This document shows, in pieces, positions 24,927-31,636 of a stretch of 64,000 bases of DNA. Within the stretch, counting starts at the first letter, position 1. Every line of letters starts with the position of its first letter. The notes beneath the pieces were generated by a model, which saw nothing but the letters and a program-made list of their open reading frames with translations, had not been told where the DNA came from and searched no databases. Position numbers and translations under genes: made by a program. The DNA is taken from contig NZ_JAIQWW010000001.1 in the NCBI RefSeq assembly GCF_020164455.1, forward strand, positions 248,001 to 312,000, written 5' to 3'. The DNA comes from Phyllobacterium chamaecytisi. GTDB lineage: Bacteria > Pseudomonadota > Alphaproteobacteria > Rhizobiales > Rhizobiaceae.

Positions 24927-25448
24927 TTATTCTCCGAATAGATCGTCAATGGCGGCAGCGATGGCGCGGCCTGGTATAGTGACTGCCCGGCGATGATGTG
25001 GGTCGGCCCAATGGGAATGAAGTGCGCCAGGCTCGCGGAAACGAGTAATACTGTCGGAGCCGTAGATGGACACCTCTCTCCAATTTTGAACGATATCGAT
25101 CTGAACGTCGGCAAGTTCATTAGGAAGGATGAAAAAGTAATTTAGCCTTGTGCCGACTGTGGCGTATTTTGCCTTCACGCTTGCGGGCATGTTTGGGGTA
25201 TCAAATCCAGGCTCGCCGAGCTCCCGATATCGAGCGACCTCTGCGGGAATTGCTCGCAATGGCACATCCAAAGATGAGCCGATAAGGATATCGAGGAAGT
25301 GGATCAGTTTTATTTCGGGCGGCCTGTGTGGTCCGCCAGCGGGAATGCTGCCCGCTTCGGTCAGTTTAACAGCCACAGAGCGACAGCGCTCGATGGGAAA
25401 GCCGACGCGCGCAGATATCGCTTCGACGGCCTGATTGGTTGTTGGCAT
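24927..25448 (-). CDS. Uncharacterised phage-type protein
   Basis: A 173-residue soluble protein. The N-terminus (AVEAISARVGFPIERCRSVA, then LTEAGSIPAGG) may be a winged-helix DNA-binding domain. The middle contains VPLRAIPAEVARYRELG, and the C-terminus is His/Arg-rich (HSHWADPHHRRAV). AAGGAG before the ATG is strong. The next gene starts 2 bp after its stop, so the two are cotranscribed. It may recognise DNA, but no family is recognised. Confidence 0.6.
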   Translation of the reverse strand: MPTTNQAVEAISARVGFPIERCRSVAVKLTEAGSIPAGGPHRPPEIKLIHFLDILIGSSLDVPLRAIPAEVARYRELGEPGFDTPNMPASVKAKYATVGTRLNYFFILPNELADVQIDIVQNWREVSIYGSDSITRFREPGALHSHWADPHHRRAVTIPGRAIAAAIDDLFGE

Positions 25449-25487
25449 CGTAACTCCTTTCTTTTCAATTTGATGAGTACGGAGGTT

Positions 25488-25655
25488 TTAAAAAAACGGT
25501 GCACCAGCACCTATATGGCAGCGTTGATGCTGGTGCTTTCGCGGCGCTACCAGGTCGCGAGACAAATAGCGGAGGCTCCCGGCGTACAGGAGAAATACGG
25601 CCGGAAGCTCGATCAGCGTTCCGCGTGCGGTGAACGCGATCAAAAAGGCCCGCAT
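25488..25655 (-). CDS. Possible 55-residue peptide
   Basis: A short frame MRAFLIAFTARGTLIELPAV continuing to an end in GAPFF. It has one hydrophobic stretch (LIELPAVFLLYAGSLRYL) and a basic tail. No good RBS is seen. It would fill the 285-bp gap between the 417-residue gene and the downstream phage genes in the right orientation. It is weakly supported and may be non-coding. Confidence 0.25.
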   Translation of the reverse strand: MRAFLIAFTARGTLIELPAVFLLYAGSLRYLSRDLVAPRKHQHQRCHIGAGAPFF

Positions 25656-25733
25656 TGCTGCGAGCCTGAACTTGTGAGGATTTTTCTTCCTATACCAATA
25701 TACGCTCTTGTCCCTATGCGAGGGACTGAAAAA

Positions 25734-26987
25734 CTATGCGGCCATCGAAATGAATTCGTCGACCGCCGAGTTAATCTCTTCGACGCCTTTTCGTTCGGCC
25801 GTCTTCCCTTGATATCCCATCGCCTGGCCTATCTCGCTGGCCCTGGCGTCTGTCGTCGCCATATCCAGGTAATAGACTGTCTTGGCGCTAAGTTTGGCCT
25901 TTGCGTTCTTGAAGTCTATTCGCTCGATCATTGCGTCATCCCATGATCGCGTTGAGCCACCAAATGTTTCGTTTCCAGCAATGCGCATACCGATAAACGA
26001 CGGCATATTGTCTTGAAACCCGCCGTATTCTGTTCGCGGAAGAGCCGGGCCATTCAATTTTGTTATTCCGCCAGTGTATGCGGTCTTGGCTGCGTCGTAT
26101 TCGGCTTGCGTCCAATCGGCGCCGGGCTTGCCGCCTTTTGTCGTGTAATATTTTATAGCTCGGCTGACCTTTGACGCCGCGCTGTACCGCTCGACGCCTT
26201 CGCTAGGATACTTCGAAGCCGGTAGCGTCGTGGGAAAGTCTGTACCAATACCCGCGAGAACTGCGACCAGGTGACGATTTGACAAAACAGTGGCGTCTTT
26301 GGTTCGTTGGTCGAAGAGCTCTTCTAGTTGCTCGTCTTTCGACTTGTGCATGGCTACACCCTTCGGCTTGCGATACTCCTCCCATGGGTTGCGCCATTTT
26401 CCATCGCTGCTCCGCCATTTGGTAAGCCGACCTTTCGAATCGAATTGAATTCCATCCTTTCCGGCATTGGTCACCTCGTTAACGGTGGGGCGGATTTTAT
26501 AAATCCGTTCGACTCCCATTTCGCTTAGGAGCTCCGGCGAGTTGTGATTTGTCGCGATCGGAGGCGCTACAGAGTTGTCGTTTGCAGCGGCGTACTTCGC
26601 TAGGCTTTCCGCCCTTGTCTCGTCTCCGGCGCGAATATAGCGCGTTGCGGTTGGCCAGGCCTTGACCTGATCTATGTCGGAGTCCCACTTCGGCAGCCTG
26701 GCCATGAATGCCTCGCGCGCCATATGCCATTCCCGAGCGCACTCTGGCGTCGTAGGGCCGTCATGCGGTTGAGTGGTCGCGCGACCGATGCGAGGTTGTA
26801 ATGTCGCGGGCGTAAACCTGATTTGGCTATATAACGCTGATCGCTCCATTACTATTCGCTGGTCGAGGTCGAGAACGACCGGCGTTCCCCTCGATTCATA
26901 TTCCGTTGTATTTGTGCGATCGAGCGTCCTTTGCGATGAGTAAAGTCGACGGCCTTCCGGTAATACCTTGAAGCGATTCCAGGTCAT
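25734..26987 (-). CDS. Uncharacterised 417-residue protein downstream of the replication gene
   Basis: A soluble protein with no recognised domain. Visible blocks are GRPLS-free acidic/basic mixed sequence, a central KDGIQFDSKGRLTKWRSSDG patch followed by KWRNPWEEYRKPKG, and a C-terminal half with YSAASKVSRAIKYYTTKGGK. The start overlaps the preceding stop by 4 bp (ATGA), so it is translationally coupled to the putative initiator. A role in replication or in hijacking a helper is possible by position only. Base composition is like the rest of the phage module. Confidence 0.6.
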   Translation of the reverse strand: MTWNRFKVLPEGRRLYSSQRTLDRTNTTEYESRGTPVVLDLDQRIVMERSALYSQIRFTPATLQPRIGRATTQPHDGPTTPECAREWHMAREAFMARLPKWDSDIDQVKAWPTATRYIRAGDETRAESLAKYAAANDNSVAPPIATNHNSPELLSEMGVERIYKIRPTVNEVTNAGKDGIQFDSKGRLTKWRSSDGKWRNPWEEYRKPKGVAMHKSKDEQLEELFDQRTKDATVLSNRHLVAVLAGIGTDFPTTLPASKYPSEGVERYSAASKVSRAIKYYTTKGGKPGADWTQAEYDAAKTAYTGGITKLNGPALPRTEYGGFQDNMPSFIGMRIAGNETFGGSTRSWDDAMIERIDFKNAKAKLSAKTVYYLDMATTDARASEIGQAMGYQGKTAERKGVEEINSAVDEFISMAA

Positions 26988-28192
26988 GCCGCCCTCACAC
27001 TGGAACGGCCAAAGCCAAGCCCTCCGCCCGGTAGGTTCATCGCAAGAATTGGCATTCCTATCGGAGAATCGCCCGCGTGCTTTTTGAACTGAACGCAGGC
27101 TGATGATTTCGTTTCCATTGTGTATTGGATTACCTCGCCTTCGCGATCGCCATCCATGTACTGCAAACCCAACTCGACGTTTGCCCGGCTTTCCGCATAT
27201 CCGGTAATCCGCATTTCTTGCGTCAGAGTTGGCAAGATGAGTTTGCCATATGACGGCTTATTGGAATTGGCTGGTGCAGCCCGGTCGGCCTCGTCATACT
27301 TCTCTGCGGCCAGCCACTTTTCTAAAGGCATACGTTTCTGGCCTGGCTTTGCGGATAACGCCCACGACTTGGCGCGCTCAACCATTCTTTGAGCAAGGTC
27401 GGCATCTGGATTGATGGAAAGAAAGGCCTCTCTCGATTTCTGTTTGTTGCCTAGCCTCCCATAGGCCAGCCATAGTCGATTAAAGGCAAGCTCTTGACCA
27501 TCTATGATTGCCGTGGCCCCAAGGCCAAACGGCACATCATTAGATGATACTGTACCCCTAACTATATCCCCGTCTTTATACGGGTCTAAGTTAGTTGAGT
27601 CTTTGGGTACCCCGAGGTCTCCGGTTGAGGGGATAACTGGGTACCCCGAGGTATCCATTACTGGGTACCCCGAGGTCTCCGGTTGGGAAAAAGTGCACAA
27701 GTTAGAAGTGTGCGAATTACTGGGTACGTCGGGGTATCCAGTCGGATTTATGCAACCCCATTTGGAAACGATTACCGGAGGCACACTTATTGAAATGTCG
27801 TGTGGAAACTTCCCGCTTGAGGCTTGTTCCAGTAGGTGAAAGTTTGGCCACCAGCGCGAGGCATTACCCTTGCCAGCGCCCTTTTCGACAAGCGCGAGGA
27901 ATTTCCAATCTATAAGTTCGTCTTGAGCCTTCCTTATGGATTTTCGCGCCAGACTCCATCTGCCCCCAAATGAGCCGCGAAGGTCAGACTCCATGAATCG
28001 TTCTGATGCGAGCGAAGTCCATTTGTATTCTTCGTGCGAGCGACGCAAATGGAAACGCCAGACAATTACGTGACGAAGCGCTATGCCAGGATAACCAAGG
28101 ATTAGCTCGTTCAGCTTGTCGCGACCCAGTAACGAATGTGGGTCTGTCACGTCTTTCATCCAGTACGATACTGTTCGAGGTTCGAAACTCAT
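26984..28192 (-). CDS. Putative replication initiator (phage O/Rep-like)
   Basis: A 402-residue protein. The N-terminal ~130 residues look like a winged-helix replication domain (HEEYKWTSLASERFMES, WSLARKSIRKAQDELIDWKF). The middle is low-complexity with repeated SGYPV units, and the C-terminal part includes LAFNRLWLAYGRLGNKQKSR, as in phage/plasmid initiators with a helicase-loader tail. The repeated DNA in the middle (27604-27739) is iteron-like, recalling lambda O, whose gene contains the origin. It sits in an ATGA-coupled run with genes on both sides. The function is inferred from this architecture and position, not from a clear signature. Confidence 0.55.
   Translation of the reverse strand: MSFEPRTVSYWMKDVTDPHSLLGRDKLNELILGYPGIALRHVIVWRFHLRRSHEEYKWTSLASERFMESDLRGSFGGRWSLARKSIRKAQDELIDWKFLALVEKGAGKGNASRWWPNFHLLEQASSGKFPHDISISVPPVIVSKWGCINPTGYPDVPSNSHTSNLCTFSQPETSGYPVMDTSGYPVIPSTGDLGVPKDSTNLDPYKDGDIVRGTVSSNDVPFGLGATAIIDGQELAFNRLWLAYGRLGNKQKSREAFLSINPDADLAQRMVERAKSWALSAKPGQKRMPLEKWLAAEKYDEADRAAPANSNKPSYGKLILPTLTQEMRITGYAESRANVELGLQYMDGDREGEVIQYTMETKSSACVQFKKHAGDSPIGMPILAMNLPGGGLGFGRSSVRAA
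27604..27739. repeat. Four iteron-like direct repeats inside the initiator gene
   Basis: Four copies of TGGGTACCCCGAGGTNTCC start at 27604, 27638, 27662 and 27721. The first and third extend to GGTCTCCGGTTG; the fourth is diverged (TGGGTACGTCGGGGTATCC). Each contains the palindrome GGGTACCC or a remnant of it. They encode the SGYPV peptide repeats. Such tandem sites inside an initiator gene are a common origin design. Replication function is inference. Confidence 0.7.
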
Positions 28193-28479
28193 GCTGCCAC
28201 CAATGCGGCCTTGCGCTTGGCGCGTTGCTTCCTATTTTTGTCTAACTCTTCCTCGATTGCGCGTTCTCGCTCATAAATTTCGCGTTCGCTGTCGATTGCT
28301 CGGCGCAACTCCTTGCGTATGGCGCGAATCTTCTTCCTAGCGTAGGAAATTGTGGCTTGGTCGCCCTCTGTTAGGGCCTCGTAAAGGAAGGTTTCGCACG
28401 CGCCAATATTGCACTCTGCAAGCTCTCTAATATGCTGCGCGGACAAGCCCAATTTGCGAGAAATCATAAGGCCGTTCAT
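28189..28479 (-). CDS. Small charged coiled-coil protein
   Basis: A 96-residue protein. The first third looks like an HTH (LMISRKLGLSAQHIRELAEC), the rest is a long charged helix (KKIRAIRKELRRAIDSEREI then YERERAIEEELDKNRKQRAK). It overlaps the AlpA-like gene upstream and the initiator gene downstream by 4 bp each, making a coupled three-gene run. It may be a DNA-binding accessory factor for replication or regulation. No family is recognised. Confidence 0.6.
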   Translation of the reverse strand: MNGLMISRKLGLSAQHIRELAECNIGACETFLYEALTEGDQATISYARKKIRAIRKELRRAIDSEREIYERERAIEEELDKNRKQRAKRKAALVAA

Positions 28480-28679
28480 GCGGCCACCTGGCGCGCGTCA
28501 ATGCGATCTTGTACCCAAGCCAAGACCTCCGCACGCACGAAGGCGATACGGCGCTCTCCCAAACTTACCTCAACGGGAAAATTGCCGCGTTCCCGAAATT
28601 TATTGATTGCGGTACGACTTAGAGAGGTAAGTTCGCAGACATGATTGAGTGAAACTAGTCGTGGGGTGTTATCGTTCAA
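28476..28679 (-). CDS. alpA: AlpA-like regulator / excisionase
   Basis: A 67-residue DNA-binding protein with the AlpA/HTH-17 pattern: LVSLNHVCELTSLSRTAINK, FRERGNFPVEVSLGERRIAF, VRAEVLAWVQDRIDAR. AlpA proteins switch on integrase or island genes in CP4-57 and many phage satellites. Here it is the first gene of the replication run and lies 109 bp from the gene that precedes the integrase, the usual order in P4-like and PICI-like elements. The assignment to the AlpA family is firm; its target is inferred. Confidence 0.8.
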   Translation of the reverse strand: MNDNTPRLVSLNHVCELTSLSRTAINKFRERGNFPVEVSLGERRIAFVRAEVLAWVQDRIDARQVAA

Positions 28680-28787
28680 AGCGTCCTCCTTTAGTTGTTG
28701 GATGACGCCTGTTATAGCTATAATGACATTGGTGAATACCTAGGCGAATAAGACATTCACTTAGGGTATTTTATTGTTATTTTACAA

Positions 28788-29141
28788 TTAGATAGCATCG
28801 CTCTCGTCTTTGCCTTTGTCGTAGTAAGTAAGACATGCCTCAACGTGTTTTCCACTTCGGCCGCAAAACCTGGCAAGCTCCTCGACCCGATGCTTTCGCT
28901 TTGACATACCTTCGTCTTCGAGCCGGATGTTTTCCATTGCTATTTCGTACCACATGTACAAACCAACTGGCTGGCCGCCCCTCTTTGCGTCAAACAATCC
29001 GGCCACAAGACGTTGCGTCTCAGGCTTGGCTTCACCGGCAGCAAGCGCTTTCAAGGCAAGCTCGATAGCTTCCTCCCGCTTACGGTGGTTCAGCAGTTTT
29101 CGAATCTCGAATGCCGTCAAATCTATGTTAAGCTTAGCCAA
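28788..29141 (-). CDS. Uncharacterised protein coupled to the integrase
   Basis: A 117-residue helical protein (MAKLNIDLTAFEIRKLLNHR start; REEAIELALKALAAGEAKPE). The segment VGLYMWYEIAMENIRLEDEG and the C-terminal ARFCGRSGKHVEACLTYYD follow. Its start overlaps the end of the integrase gene by 8 bp, so it follows the integrase on one transcript. It might be a directionality or regulatory factor. I recognise no family. Confidence 0.6.
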   Translation of the reverse strand: MAKLNIDLTAFEIRKLLNHRKREEAIELALKALAAGEAKPETQRLVAGLFDAKRGGQPVGLYMWYEIAMENIRLEDEGMSKRKHRVEELARFCGRSGKHVEACLTYYDKGKDESDAI

Positions 29142-30297
29142 CGTAATTGCTCCAATCTTCCATTAGCTTGCGCCTTTTTTGCAGGGCATCGCTTCGCCGG
29201 TAAGCAGCCTCGACTCCGCCAATAACATGAGCGAGGGCCTGTTCAGCAACTTCGCGGGGATGGCTAGTCATATCGCCAGCCCAATCGCGGAAGCTAGATC
29301 GCAATCCGTGAAGGGTGGCCGCGCCATCCTTAGGCGCCGCCAGGCGCAAGGCCTTTGTCATTGCGGTATCGCTGATCGGGCGGCCGTCGCGGCCACCGCC
29401 GAAAACAAGGTCTCCTGTCGCTCGCTCTTCCTGCGACTCAAGGATGGTGAGTGCTGCATCTGTAAGAGGTACACGATGCTCTACACCCGCCTTCATACGG
29501 TCGGCGGGTATCGTCCAGAGCTTCTTGGCCTTGTCTATCTCTTGCCAAACCGCGCCGCGAGTTTCACCCGAGCGCGCCGCTGTCAAAGTGCTAAACTCAA
29601 CAGCACGCGCCGCGACGCCTTTCGACGTGCGTAATTTCTTCACCATCGCGGGAATGTCTGAGTAGGCGAGGGCGGCATGGTGGCCGCGACCAAGTTTTTG
29701 GCGCGCAGGCATCACTTTATCGAGCAACCCTTTCCAGCGGGCCGGATTGCCCGCCGTGCGCCATTCGTGGGCTATCCCGTAGTCAATGACCGCTTGGATA
29801 CGGGAACGTAGGCGATCGGCTGTCTCGGGCCGTGCTTGCCAGTGGGGAGCGAGGCATTCCTTTACGTCACCCATTACAATGTCTGCGATCGGCATGTCGT
29901 GAAGCGGCTTGGCATATTCACGCAAGGTCATAAGCCACTGCTGCTTATGCTTCTCGTTTTTCCAATCGTCCTTCTTTGTCTCAAGCAATGCCTTCATACA
30001 GTGCTCAAACGTTATGACTTTAGCTGGCCGCTTGTCAGTACGTGGATCATCGCCACGAGCAAGCTGGCCGCGAATTACTTCTGCCTTTTCGCGGGCGAGG
30101 GCTAAAGGAACGGGCGCAGTACCTTGGCCATAGCCACCAAGACCTATTTCGTTACGCTGGCCTGCTCGCTTCCACACGAATACCCAATTGCGGCTACCGC
30201 CTTTTTGCACGCGAATATATAGACCATCGCCGTCGCCATAAATTCCAGGTTTTTCCAGCGATTTCACCTTGGTTTCAGATAGCTTATTCTTCGCCAC
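29134..30297 (-). CDS. int: Tyrosine site-specific integrase (phage/P4 type)
   Basis: A 387-residue recombinase that inserts and excises the island at tRNA-Ser. The N-terminus has the DUF4102-type arm-binding pattern (LSETKVKSLEKPGIYGDGDG, LYIRVQKGG, WVFVWKRAGQRNEIGLGGYG). The catalytic domain shows the first Arg in AARSGETRGA, HGLRSSFRDWAGD with the HxxR pair, and the nucleophile Tyr in HVIGGVEAAYRRSD. All key residues are present. It lies 127 bp inside the right attachment repeat and reads inward. The start MAKNKLSETK at 30297 is typical. Confidence 0.95.
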   Translation of the reverse strand: MAKNKLSETKVKSLEKPGIYGDGDGLYIRVQKGGSRNWVFVWKRAGQRNEIGLGGYGQGTAPVPLALAREKAEVIRGQLARGDDPRTDKRPAKVITFEHCMKALLETKKDDWKNEKHKQQWLMTLREYAKPLHDMPIADIVMGDVKECLAPHWQARPETADRLRSRIQAVIDYGIAHEWRTAGNPARWKGLLDKVMPARQKLGRGHHAALAYSDIPAMVKKLRTSKGVAARAVEFSTLTAARSGETRGAVWQEIDKAKKLWTIPADRMKAGVEHRVPLTDAALTILESQEERATGDLVFGGGRDGRPISDTAMTKALRLAAPKDGAATLHGLRSSFRDWAGDMTSHPREVAEQALAHVIGGVEAAYRRSDALQKRRKLMEDWSNYVG

Positions 30298-30423
30298 AAA
30301 AAGTCTCCGCCAAACTCAATTTCGATTCCCGTTATCATAACCGCCAATTTGACCTTATTAACTTTATTGGCAATTACAATGGGTTACGGACGGAAAAGTC
30401 AGCAAAAACGGCGGAGAGGCGGA

Positions 30424-30437
30424 CTTCCTCTCCGCCA
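30424..30437. other. attR core, with overlapping hairpin
   Basis: The 14-bp copy of the tRNA-Ser 3' end. It is also the right arm of a hairpin, GGCGGAGAGG (30410-30419) against CCTCTCCGCC (30427-30436), 10 perfect base pairs with a 7-nt loop. There is no T run after it on either strand, so a terminator role is not supported. Confidence 0.75.
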
Positions 30438-30438
30438 G

Positions 30439-30600
30439 TCATCTATATTCATGGTTCCCGAAACCGACCGTATCACCCGTGCTGTCGATCGCCCGGTAGA
30501 GATACATCCACTGGCCTCTGAGCTTGATGTAGGTCTCGTCCATATGCCACTTGCTGCCAACAGCGCTGGTGAAATGACGGCCTATGAACATCATGCGTTC
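30439..30600 (-). pseudogene. IS6-family transposase fragment
   Basis: A short open stretch encodes GSKWHMDETYIKLRGQWMYL followed by YRAIDSTGDTVGF, the first catalytic block (DDE-type Asp in HMDETYIK) of IS6/IS26-like transposases, then stops at 30439 next to attR. Both ends of the element are missing. It shows that an insertion sequence once lay beside the tRNA locus, on the chromosomal side of the island. Confidence 0.65.
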
Positions 30601-30628
30601 GGTCGAGCCAACCCTGTGTTCGGCGTTT

Positions 30629-31612
30629 TCAATTTGATGGTGTCGAGTGCGCCGCCTTGTTCAACCGGCGTTTCGCTCGAAAAACGTCCCACTGCTGATC
30701 GACCAGAACGCCAATAAGGATCACCCCTCCCATAACTGCGAAATTGAGCGACGATGGAATGCCGAGAAGATTGACCAGATTCTGCAATTCTTGCAGCAGT
30801 ATTGTGCCGAGAATTACGCCGACGATTGACCCTTCACCACCGCGCAGCGAAAAGCCACCGAGGACGGCGGCCGCGATCGCATACAGTTCATAAAAATTGC
30901 CGTGGCTGGCGGGGGAAATCGAGCGGGTATACATTGCAAAGTAGATAGCCGAGAGTGCCGTCAATACACCGCAAATGACATAGGCAGCCATCACCATTCT
31001 ACCTGTCCTGATCCCGGAATATCTTGCCGCTTCCTCATTTTTGCCGATGGCATAAAGATAACGCCCGAAAACTGACCGGTGCAGTACTACCCACGTCACG
31101 CCCATAATAATGAGAAGGGCTATAAAGCTGTTGGGAATGCCATAGGTGCGGCCGGCCGTAAGGAATTCAAGAGTGGGAAAGTTCTGGCCGAAAGCAAAGC
31201 CGGCGGTCCCATCGGCAGTATAGAATCGGGCGATCCCGCGATAAATCAACAAGCCACACAGCGTCACCACGAATGGCTGGAGCTTCAGCCGCGTGATCAG
31301 CCAGCCATGGGCCAAACCAATGAGCCCACCGAGAACCAGGATGAGCATGAAAGCCAATGGCCAAGCCATGCCATGATTTGCAATCAAATCGATGAACAGA
31401 ACACCGAGTAGCGCGATTAACGAACCCACCGAGAGTTCGATACCGCCGGTTATTATAACAAACGCTTGTCCTATCGACAGGATACCGAAGAGACCGATGA
31501 GATTCGACGTATTGGCGAGATTGATGGGCAGCAAGAAACGAGGATTGATTGTTGCGACAACGGCTCCCACGACGACTATGAGGATCAACAAGCCAATATC
31601 TTTTTTATTCAT
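30629..31612 (-). CDS. Sugar ABC transporter permease (RbsC family)
   Basis: Inner-membrane subunit of a ribose-type importer, 327 residues with about nine helices. Motifs of the family are visible: FVIITGGIELSVGSLIAL, the KLQPFVVTLCGLLIYRGIAR segment and GKNEEAARYSGIRTGR. The start at 31612 (MNKKDIGLLI) is taken because GGAG lies 8 bases upstream; an ATG at 31624 overlaps that site. It is the last gene of a three-gene operon with ATPase and binding protein. No sugar kinase or isomerase follows; the IS6 scrap and island junction lie directly downstream. Confidence 0.92.
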   Translation of the reverse strand: MNKKDIGLLILIVVVGAVVATINPRFLLPINLANTSNLIGLFGILSIGQAFVIITGGIELSVGSLIALLGVLFIDLIANHGMAWPLAFMLILVLGGLIGLAHGWLITRLKLQPFVVTLCGLLIYRGIARFYTADGTAGFAFGQNFPTLEFLTAGRTYGIPNSFIALLIIMGVTWVVLHRSVFGRYLYAIGKNEEAARYSGIRTGRMVMAAYVICGVLTALSAIYFAMYTRSISPASHGNFYELYAIAAAVLGGFSLRGGEGSIVGVILGTILLQELQNLVNLLGIPSSLNFAVMGGVILIGVLVDQQWDVFRAKRRLNKAAHSTPSN

Positions 31613-31636
31613 CGTGATCTCCAACCCTTATAGATG

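Larger units (their letters stand above)
13288..30437. mobile_element. Integrated phage-satellite-like genomic island in tRNA-Ser(GCU)
   Basis: About 17.1 kb bounded by the 14-bp direct repeat CTTCCTCTCCGCCA, which is the last 14 bases of the tRNA gene at the left and an orphan copy at 30424-30437 at the right. The right end carries a tyrosine integrase, an AlpA-like regulator, a replication initiator with internal repeats, and phage packaging/maturation genes. The left end carries nuclease and NTPase cargo. Cargo genes are visibly AT-richer than the flanks. Missing tail, portal, capsid and large-terminase genes argue against an intact prophage. The boundaries are seen directly; the satellite reading is inference. 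Confidence 0.85.

Noticed and set aside
25299-25946. Plus-strand open frame of 215 codons in the phage module
   Set aside because: It crosses the starts and ends of three well-supported minus-strand genes and has no RBS or domain.
27604-27739. Possible CRISPR array
   Set aside because: Repeat spacing is irregular (34, 24, 59 bp), the copies are imperfect, and they are in frame within a coding sequence.
30410-30436. Hairpin at attR as a rho-independent terminator
   Set aside because: No run of T follows on either strand; the symmetry is better explained by the attachment site.
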